NCBI GenBank assembly: GCA_019635955.1
Contig: JAHBYL010000004.1
Coordinates: 1 to 64,000 of the forward strand
DNA: 64,000 nucleotides
Origin: Parvibaculum sp.
GTDB taxonomy: Bacteria; Pseudomonadota; Alphaproteobacteria; Parvibaculales; Parvibaculaceae
Direction of reading: 5' to 3'
Part shown: positions 58,029-64,000 of the stretch, one piece after another
Layout of the letters: every line of letters begins with the position of its first letter
Position numbering within the stretch: the stretch's first letter is position 1
Program-made: the position numbers and the translations under genes
Notes under the pieces: model-generated
Database searches by the model: none
Told to the model about the DNA's origin: nothing
What the model saw: only the letters and a program-made list of their open reading frames with translations

Positions 58029-58099
58029 CCGGTAAGACATGATGCGCCGGGTCGCCGCCGCTCACAAGAGGCAGGGCAAAGGATTGATTTCCGGAGTCG

Positions 58100-58525
58100 T
58101 CAAAGGGACAGGAACGTCTTTGCGCCGATATTCATCTGGCCCTCAAGGCCTGCGTCCCGGTGCACCTCAATGGCGTGGTATTCCGCCGAATTGACCATGT
58201 CGAGCAGAGCCGCACGAGAGGGATATTCGACCAGCGCGACCTGATCCCAGAGTTCCTCGCATTCGCCGATCATCAGTCCATCCACCGCGCCGACATAGAG
58301 CATCCGTCCTCCCATCCGCTCGATGATGCCCTTCACCGCGATGCCATAGCGCGTATAGGCCTCGAAGCCACTGATATTGGCGTCTTGGCCATCCGGGTAG
58401 GCCGCGCGCTCGCGGAATTTCAGCAGATTGACCATGACGACAGGGCCGTCCTTCGCGGTGCCGGCACGCGCGAAAAATTCTTCCATCTGCCCGTCATTCG
58501 GCCGCATCGTGTTTTCATAATGCAT
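58100..58525 (-). CDS. DUF1330-family protein
   Basis: 141 residues of the dimeric alpha+beta-barrel (ferredoxin-like) DUF1330 fold, function unknown. Typical segments: PVVMVNLLKFRERA, YTRYGIAVKGIIERMGGRMLYVGAV, LWDQVALVEYPSRAALLDMVNSAEYHAI. GGAGAG lies before the ATG. Divergent from the DUF2855 gene across a 225-base gap with a palindromic operator candidate. Its stop is 125 bases from the phaC start. Confidence 0.82.
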   Translation of the reverse strand: MHYENTMRPNDGQMEEFFARAGTAKDGPVVMVNLLKFRERAAYPDGQDANISGFEAYTRYGIAVKGIIERMGGRMLYVGAVDGLMIGECEELWDQVALVEYPSRAALLDMVNSAEYHAIEVHRDAGLEGQMNIGAKTFLSL

Positions 58526-58579
58526 CGAGCTCTCCAGTCCCCTTCAAAGCGATTGACGCCACAAGGGCTGCCATTATAT

Positions 58580-58596
58580 TGACACTCATTGTGTCA
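58580..58596. promoter_or_regulatory. TetR-type operator candidate TGACAC-N5-GTGTCA
   Basis: Perfect 6-bp inverted repeat TGACAC TCATT GTGTCA between the divergent DUF1330 and DUF2855 genes, 54 bases before the DUF1330 start. Shape and spacing suit TetR-family repressors; the only TetR gene nearby is at 60881. Confidence 0.6.
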
Positions 58597-58750
58597 GTTT
58601 ATCTGCGTTTCCTCCGCACCCGTCAAGCGGCGGGTAAGGTGTTCAGAATTCGACTGCCGGGTGAACGGCTATTTCACAAAAAGGCCGGGGCTTCCGTGAC
58701 AGAATGGGCCCAAGCTGCATTGGACAAATGACCCAGGAGGAGAAGCAGCC

Positions 58751-59824
58751 ATGAGCACGCAGATTCGGGAACTGATCGTCAACCGGCAGGATTTTTCGAA
58801 GTCGCAGTGGGTCGACCGGTCCGCAGAGATCGAGAATGGGCAAATCCTCGTCGAGATCGAGAAATTCGCTCTTACCGCCAACAACATTACCTACGCCGTT
58901 GCCGGCGACATGCTGAACTACTGGGCCTTCTTTCCGGCTCAAGCCGGCTGGGGAATGATTCCGGTCTGGGGATTTGCAAGGGTCGTCAAATCGAAATCCC
59001 CGGCGATCCCGGAAGGCGAGCGCCTGTTCGGCTATCTGCCAATGGCGAACTATCTGGTGATGCAGCCCGAGCGCATCACGCCCGGCAGCTTTCTCGACCT
59101 TTACAAGCATCGCCGCGAGCTTCACCCGGTTTACAACAACTATACGCGGGTGATCGGGGCGCGGGCGCATGAGGATGTCGAGCCGATCCTCCGGCCGCTC
59201 TTCACGACGTCCTTCCTCATCGACGATTGGCTGGCCGACAATGATTTCTTCGGAGCGAAGCAGGTGATTTCGATCAGCGCCTCGTCGAAGACGGGACTTG
59301 GCCTCGGATTCAGCCTGAGCCGCCGCCGACCCACAGGACCGGCTGCCATCGGTCTGACATCGAGGGGGAACAAGAGTTTTGTCGAAAGCACCGGCTTCTT
59401 CGAGAAGACCGTCACCTATGACAACGTGGCGAGTCTCGATGCATTGATCCCGACTGCAGTGGTCGATTTCGCCGGTAATGGTGAGGTGCTCTCGGCCGTG
59501 CATCACCATTTCCGCGACAATCTTGTGGAGAGCACAACGGTTGGCCTGTCGCACAAGGATGCGCCGCGCGTTTCCGGCAATCTGCCCGGCGCGAAACCGC
59601 ATCTCTTTTTCGCGCCCGATCAGATGAAGAAGCGCAACGAGGAATGGGGCCACGAGGCCTATGAGCGAAAGGTGGGTGAGAGCTGGGATGCTTTCGCCAC
59701 CGCGGCCGGAAAATGGATGAAGCTCGAGCGCGGCCATGGCGAGGCGGCGATTTCCAAGGTTTATGAAGACATGCTGGCGGGCCGCATCAACCCGGCGGAA
59801 GGCCATTTGCTGTCGATCAGATAG
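58751..59824 (+). CDS. DUF2855-family protein
   Basis: 357 residues, DUF2855, uncharacterised but with an MDR-like look: LVEIEKFALTANNITYAVAGDMLNYW, IPVWGFARVVKS, a beta-alpha-beta region ISASSKTGLGLGFSLSRR. It lacks the catalytic zinc ligands and a clear GxGxxG. Members are often annotated beside oxidoreductases for steroid or xenobiotic metabolism. GGAGGAGA precedes the ATG. The GST gene follows after 23 bases. Confidence 0.8.
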   Translation: MSTQIRELIVNRQDFSKSQWVDRSAEIENGQILVEIEKFALTANNITYAVAGDMLNYWAFFPAQAGWGMIPVWGFARVVKSKSPAIPEGERLFGYLPMANYLVMQPERITPGSFLDLYKHRRELHPVYNNYTRVIGARAHEDVEPILRPLFTTSFLIDDWLADNDFFGAKQVISISASSKTGLGLGFSLSRRRPTGPAAIGLTSRGNKSFVESTGFFEKTVTYDNVASLDALIPTAVVDFAGNGEVLSAVHHHFRDNLVESTTVGLSHKDAPRVSGNLPGAKPHLFFAPDQMKKRNEEWGHEAYERKVGESWDAFATAAGKWMKLERGHGEAAISKVYEDMLAGRINPAEGHLLSIR

Positions 59825-59847
59825 AGATTCGAGAGGGGAGGACTTCG

Positions 59848-60876
59848 ATGACGATTGAAACGCCGTTGCTGCTGAGCGGTGCGCCTGGCTCGCCCTATAC
59901 GCGCAAGATGCTGGCAGTGTTGCGCTACAGGCATATTCCCTATCGTTTCTTCCTCTCGGGCCACGACACGCCGGAAAAGCTCCCGACGCCGAAGGTTCAG
60001 CTTCTGCCGACCTTCTACCTTCGGGAAAGGGGTGGCGACTATCAGGCGGCCGTCGACTCCTCGCCGCTCATCCGCCGTTTCGAAAGAGAATTCAACGGTC
60101 GGAGCGTCCTTCCCTCCGATCCCGTCATCGATTTCATCGACTACCTCATCGAAGATTATGCCGATGAATGGCTGACAAAGGCCATGTTCCACTATCGCTG
60201 GCACTACCAGCCGGACATCGAGCGGGCAGCGGCCATCCTGCCGCGCTGGCGGGCAGTGACGGCGCCCGAAGACGATCACCTCAAGATGGGCAAGATATTC
60301 GCCGACCGTCAGATTTCGCGCCTCTATGTCGTCGGCTCGAACGACACGACCGCGCCGGTGATCGAGGCGAGCTACAAGCGGTTCCTCGATTGCATGAAGG
60401 CAATACTGGAGAAGCAGCCTTTCGTGATGGGCAAACGGCCCGGCAGCGGCGATTTCGGCATTTTCGGACAGCTCACCCAGCTCACTCATTTCGACCCCAC
60501 GCCGATGGCGCTGACGCTTGACCATGCGCCCCGCGTTTTTGCCTGGGTGGACATCATGGAAGACCTGTCGGGACTGGAACCGAAAGATAGCGACTGGATT
60601 TCGCGCGATGCAGTCGCCGCCAATCTCCGTGGGTTGCTTACGGAAATCGGCCGCGTCTATGCGCCGGCGCTGATCGCCAACGCCAAGGCGCTGACGGCAG
60701 GCGCGGAGAAGGTCGAAACGGAAATTGACGGCAGGCCGTGGGTGCAGCAGCCCTTCCCCTATCAGGGTAAATGCCTGCAGTGGCTGCGGGAGAAGCGCGA
60801 GGCGCTTTCGACGGCGGACAAGGCGGAAGTGGACAAATTGCTCGCGGGTACCGGCTGCGAAGTCCTTTTCGCCTGA
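59848..60876 (+). CDS. glutathione S-transferase-family protein
   Basis: 342 residues, longer than a simple GST (about 210). Thioredoxin-like N-terminal domain with the S-P-Y-T-R start-of-helix motif at 15-19 (APGSPYTRKMLAVLRYRHIPYRFF), then an all-alpha C-terminal domain (GDFGIFGQLTQLTHFDPTPM). Likely conjugates or isomerises an electrophile; function not known. It ends four bases before the convergent TetR gene and probably shares the operator at 58580 through the DUF2855 promoter. Confidence 0.8.
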   Translation: MTIETPLLLSGAPGSPYTRKMLAVLRYRHIPYRFFLSGHDTPEKLPTPKVQLLPTFYLRERGGDYQAAVDSSPLIRRFEREFNGRSVLPSDPVIDFIDYLIEDYADEWLTKAMFHYRWHYQPDIERAAAILPRWRAVTAPEDDHLKMGKIFADRQISRLYVVGSNDTTAPVIEASYKRFLDCMKAILEKQPFVMGKRPGSGDFGIFGQLTQLTHFDPTPMALTLDHAPRVFAWVDIMEDLSGLEPKDSDWISRDAVAANLRGLLTEIGRVYAPALIANAKALTAGAEKVETEIDGRPWVQQPFPYQGKCLQWLREKREALSTADKAEVDKLLAGTGCEVLFA

Positions 60877-60880
60877 TGCC

Positions 60881-61480
60881 TCAGTGCTTGTTGCGCGGCG
60901 GCGCGACAAGCGCGAGGCCCATCGCCTCGATGACTCGTTTCGCCTGCGGTACCGACAAGCCCTGATCGACGCGCAGGCGGCGCCACATGTCGAAGCTCAA
61001 CAAGGCATCCAGAGCGTCGACCAGCGTCTTTTCCTTGCGGAGGTCGGCCGGCAGGGCGTTGCGCAGAAGCTCGCGAAGGCCCGCATTCATCCTTTCCCTG
61101 TCCTCGACGAGATAGGCCGAACGATGCGCATTTGCATCGGCAGCAATGCGGAATGGCGTGATGCGCTCGAAAAGGCGTGACCGCCGCTCAAGCATCTGCT
61201 GAAACTTTTCCTCGACGGTGCCTTTCGGCTCCGCCATGTCGAGAAAGGGCTCGGCCTCCATCATGGCGAGCGCACCGATTTCGCGGTAAAGGCTTTCCAT
61301 ATCGTCGAAATGGCGAAAGACGGTGCGCAGGCCGACATTGGCCCGGGTCGCCACTTCCTCGGCACGCGGGGCCACATTCCCCTCGCGTATCAGGTCCCGC
61401 ATCGCCTCGACGATGCGAAGCCGGCTTGCCGCGCTGCGGAGGCGCCGTCCGTCCTGCTTCTTGATGGAGCTGTCTGTCAT
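60881..61480 (-). CDS. TetR-family transcriptional regulator
   Basis: 199 residues. N-terminal HTH: RLRIVEAMRDLIREGNVAPRAEEVATRANVGLRTVFRHFDDMESLYREI, then a helical ligand-binding domain. ATG 61480 preferred for length, though without a ribosome-binding site; in-frame ATGs at 61516 and 61513 and a TTG at 61534 are alternatives. Convergent with the GST gene; candidate repressor of the DUF1330/DUF2855-GST genes. Confidence 0.85.
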   Translation of the reverse strand: MTDSSIKKQDGRRLRSAASRLRIVEAMRDLIREGNVAPRAEEVATRANVGLRTVFRHFDDMESLYREIGALAMMEAEPFLDMAEPKGTVEEKFQQMLERRSRLFERITPFRIAADANAHRSAYLVEDRERMNAGLRELLRNALPADLRKEKTLVDALDALLSFDMWRRLRVDQGLSVPQAKRVIEAMGLALVAPPRNKH

Positions 61481-61571
61481 TAGGAGAGACTCATCGGAGG
61501 AGTGGTGGCGCATCATCCCAAACTGCGTGTTCAAATGCCACAGGCGAGTGACGCATCCTCACAGAATTCGG

Positions 61572-63173
61572 CTATTCGCGTTCGCCTTCGAGCGCGCGGC
61601 GTACGCGGCGAAGAATGACGCGCCGTGCCTTGTCATCCGCCGCCTTCTCCAGCTCGGCGCCGATATCGAGCCAGAGCTCCGACAGGTCGTTGTGCCAGTC
61701 CGTCCGGCCCACAATTTCGGGCTGCAAACGCCGTGGCGCCGGGCGTTCACGCGTGGCGGGCGTCTCTGCGAGAAGATCCAGTTCGGAGTCGAGCGCGGGT
61801 GCGAGAATGCGGTCGCCATCGAGGCCGAGCGCGGAAAGCCGGTCGTGAAGCCCGGCGATGCCCTCATCCTCGCCATGGACGAGTATGATGCCGCGCTTCA
61901 CCGGTCCGCGATCCGCCACCCAGCGGGCGAGACCCGGGCCATCGGCATGGCCCGAGAAAATGTCGAGCGTGCGGATGCGGGCGCGAACCTTCACCTCCTC
62001 ACCCTGGATGCGCACGGCTTCAGCCCCATTCTGCAATATGCGGCCGAGTGTGCCCTCCGCCTGGTAGCCAACCATCAGGACTGTCGTGTTTGCCCGCCAT
62101 AGGCGGTTTTTCAGATGATGGCGGATGCGCCCAGCATCGCACATGCCGCTTGCCGCGACGATGATATGGCTGCCATCCATGCGTTCGATCATCATACTCT
62201 CCTGCACGGACTCCGTCGTGCGCAGGAGAGGCGAACGCATGAGATGGCGGAAGACATCTCCGCCTTCCAATTCATCCGCATGATCCATGAAGATTTCCGT
62301 CGCGCGGATCGCCAGCGGGGAGTCGAGAAAGATCGGCACCTGCGGAATGCGCCGGTCATGCGCCAGAGCAAGCAGGTCGGACAGAAGTTCCTGTGTGCGT
62401 TCGACAGCGAATGAGGGAACGATGAGAACGCCATTGCCCTTCAGCGCCTCATTCGCTTCCCGAGCCACGAGGTCGCGCCGTTCCTCAAGCGACATCAGTC
62501 CGCGCTCGCGAGCGCCATAGGTCGCTTCGCAGACGATGTAGTCGACGCCTTCCGGCGAATCCGGCGCTGGGTGAAAGCTCGTGACGCTCGGACCAATATC
62601 GCCGGAGAAGAGGAGCCGAAGCACGGGCTGTCTCTCGTCCCCGGTCTGCAATTCAACCTCGACCGAAGACGATCCGAGAATATGACCCGCATTCCAGAAG
62701 CGGGCGCGGATGCCCGGCGCCGGCTCGATCCATGAATCATAGGCGGCGGTGCTGAAGCTCTGCAGAGTAGCCTCGGCGTCCTCGAGGCCGTAAATCGGTG
62801 TGACTTCTGGACGGCCGCGGCGCGCATTGCGCCGGTTGAGCTGTTGCACTTCCGATTCCTGAATATGTGCGGAATCCGGCAACATGCAGGTCAAGAGGTC
62901 AAAGGTGCCATGCGTGGCATAGATCGGGCCCTTGAAGCCCGCCTTTACGAGCTTCGGCAGAAGTCCCGAATGGTCGATATGCGCATGGGTAAGAAGAACG
63001 AAATCGACCTTTTCCGGGTCGAAGGGGAAGTTTGCATAGTTCAGTGCCTTCAGCGTTTTCGGCCCCTGAAACATGCCGCAGTCAACGAGAAAGCGGGTAT
63101 CACCGGCACGAAGCAGGAAACAGGAGCCGGTAACGGTGCGGGCGGCGCCATGAACGGTCAACGAAATCGGCAT
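61572..63173 (-). CDS. beta-CASP metallo-beta-lactamase-fold nuclease/hydrolase
   Basis: 533 residues. Motif HAHIDHSG at 63-70 (His63, His65, Asp67, His68) plus later metal His residues, and a beta-CASP insert with IVPSFAVERTQELL and VGYQAEGTLGRIL. Bacterial relatives are RNA-processing exonucleases/endonucleases of the YSH1/CPSF-73 type. The C-terminal tail is charged. Stop of the PRPP-synthase-like gene lies 7 bases downstream, suggesting co-transcription. Confidence 0.88.
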   Translation of the reverse strand: MPISLTVHGAARTVTGSCFLLRAGDTRFLVDCGMFQGPKTLKALNYANFPFDPEKVDFVLLTHAHIDHSGLLPKLVKAGFKGPIYATHGTFDLLTCMLPDSAHIQESEVQQLNRRNARRGRPEVTPIYGLEDAEATLQSFSTAAYDSWIEPAPGIRARFWNAGHILGSSSVEVELQTGDERQPVLRLLFSGDIGPSVTSFHPAPDSPEGVDYIVCEATYGARERGLMSLEERRDLVAREANEALKGNGVLIVPSFAVERTQELLSDLLALAHDRRIPQVPIFLDSPLAIRATEIFMDHADELEGGDVFRHLMRSPLLRTTESVQESMMIERMDGSHIIVAASGMCDAGRIRHHLKNRLWRANTTVLMVGYQAEGTLGRILQNGAEAVRIQGEEVKVRARIRTLDIFSGHADGPGLARWVADRGPVKRGIILVHGEDEGIAGLHDRLSALGLDGDRILAPALDSELDLLAETPATRERPAPRRLQPEIVGRTDWHNDLSELWLDIGAELEKAADDKARRVILRRVRRALEGERE

Positions 63174-63180
63174 TGGATAT

Positions 63181-64000
63181 TCAACTCTTCAGTTCGCCGC
63201 TCAGCGCATCGGCAAGGACCGGCACAAGGGAAATTGCATTGGTGGGATGCGGCACGGAATTCGTGGACCAGATGGAGGCCGCGCCCGCCTCGCGCAGGCG
63301 CTGCTCGATCTCCTCGCCGAAGAGGGCATGCGTGATGGCGAGGTGGATATCGCCCGCACCCGCCTCCTTCAATCGCGCGATGGCGGTCACCACCGTGCCG
63401 CCGCTCGATACGATATCGTCAAGCAAGAGGATGGTCCGGCCTGCAATATCGCAGTCGGGAAAATCGATCTCGACATTGCGGTCGCCACGGCGCGTCTTGC
63501 GGCCCGCAATCGCATCCGCGCCAAGCCTGTCGCCGACACGGCGCGCCCATTGGATGGATTCCTCGTCTGGCCCGGCAATGAGCGCCTGCGGGCCGATCCC
63601 CTGCTCTCTCGCGAAATCGGCTATGGCACCTGTCGCCGTGAGATTCTGCGCCTCAATGGAGGGAAACACATCCTCGATGCGCGACACGCGGTGCAGATGA
63701 GCATCGACCGTGACAATGCGATCGAACAGGGATGAGAGATATCGGGACATGGCCTGCTGGCTTACCGCCTCACCTTCATGGAAGGCCTTGTCCTGTCGCA
63801 TGTAACAAAGATAAGGCGCGATCAGAACGAGGCGCGCCGCGCCGCCCCTCCGCAAGGCGTCGGCAACAAACATAAGCTCGACGAGCTTCTCGTTCGGCCG
63901 GTCAAGCGGGCAATAGACGAATGTCGTTGCCGCAGCCTCCGGCGCCGCAACGCGAGATTCGCCGTCTGGAAATCGGTGAATCGAAATTTCATGGAATGGA
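63181..64000 (-). CDS. ribose-phosphate diphosphokinase-family protein, 5' end beyond window
   Basis: At least 272 residues visible; the frame continues past the right edge without a start. Segments: HRFPDGESRV at the visible N-terminus (RFPDGE is a PRPP-synthase hallmark), YCPLDRPNEKLVELM, APYLCYMRQDKAFHEGEAVSQ, VDAHLHRVSRIEDVFP (cation loop, altered from DLHSxQIQ), and the PRPP loop LLLDDIVSSGGTVVTAI. The shortened cation loop and divergent ends indicate a non-housekeeping variant rather than the canonical Prs. Confidence 0.85.
   Translation of the reverse strand, partial: PFHEISIHRFPDGESRVAAPEAAATTFVYCPLDRPNEKLVELMFVADALRRGGAARLVLIAPYLCYMRQDKAFHEGEAVSQQAMSRYLSSLFDRIVTVDAHLHRVSRIEDVFPSIEAQNLTATGAIADFAREQGIGPQALIAGPDEESIQWARRVGDRLGADAIAGRKTRRGDRNVEIDFPDCDIAGRTILLLDDIVSSGGTVVTAIARLKEAGAGDIHLAITHALFGEEIEQRLREAGAASIWSTNSVPHPTNAISLVPVLADALSGELKS

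Overview
The window is one stretch of a high-G+C, gene-dense chromosome from a free-living alphaproteobacterium. The guaB-rsmB-guaA arrangement, TRAP transporter, medium-chain-type PHA genes, Baeyer-Villiger monooxygenase and ketone-carboxylation genes would fit a Parvibaculum-like or other hydrocarbon-using member of the class. That naming is inference. Nothing looks like phage, IS, CRISPR or plasmid DNA.

Layout. (1) 1-6205, minus strand: a housekeeping run ppx/gppA-rlmE-guaB-rsmB-TPR-guaA (guanine nucleotide synthesis plus rRNA methylation). (2) 6452-6525: tRNA-Gln(CTG). (3) 6569-13768: a galactoside block with GH42 beta-galactosidase and GH36 alpha-galactosidase divergent from galT-galK-galM. 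It is bounded by two imperfect 36-bp direct repeats (33/36) and looks like an insertion between the tRNA and the next gene. (4) 13888-18937: a Baeyer-Villiger-type flavin monooxygenase and a DctPMQ TRAP transporter. (5) 19182-20835: a small membrane protein and a PQQ-type sugar dehydrogenase.

(6) 20840-43219 is the most interesting region. It holds an envelope operon (RND/MMPL transporter, two Tat-type DUF1329 proteins, a YCF48-like propeller and a DUF1302 outer-membrane protein), an acetoacetyl-CoA-synthetase-like ligase, five genes matching the layout of the acetophenone carboxylase Apc1-5 complex, a MalT/AlkS-type LuxR regulator and an MDR-family reductase. A 16-base near-palindrome, CC(A/G)CCC(T/G)AA(A/G)GG(A/G)TGG, lies in front of all four transcription units. 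I read the region as one ketone-carboxylation regulon: a ketone is taken up or handled by the envelope genes, carboxylated to a beta-keto acid by the ATP-dependent carboxylase, activated by the CoA ligase, and the whole set switched by the regulator. The substrate cannot be read from the sequence.

(7) 43246-49688: a TonB-family protein, then an agmatine deiminase operon in the gene order known from enterococci (putrescine carbamoyltransferase, permease, agmatine deiminase, carbamate kinase), with a divergent N-carbamoylputrescine amidohydrolase giving a second route from the same intermediate. (8) 49692-55252: an EEP-family phosphodiesterase, a phospholipase D/VTT membrane fusion, and a matched sulfatase and formylglycine-generating enzyme. 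(9) 55351-57974: phaZ and phaC of the medium-chain PHA type. (10) 58100-61480: DUF1330, DUF2855, GST and TetR genes with a palindromic operator candidate. (11) 61572-64000: a beta-CASP metallo-hydrolase and a divergent PRPP-synthase-family protein that runs off the right edge.

No database search or computation was available. Family assignments rest on motifs, length and context, and start codons were chosen from ribosome-binding sites and family length where stated.
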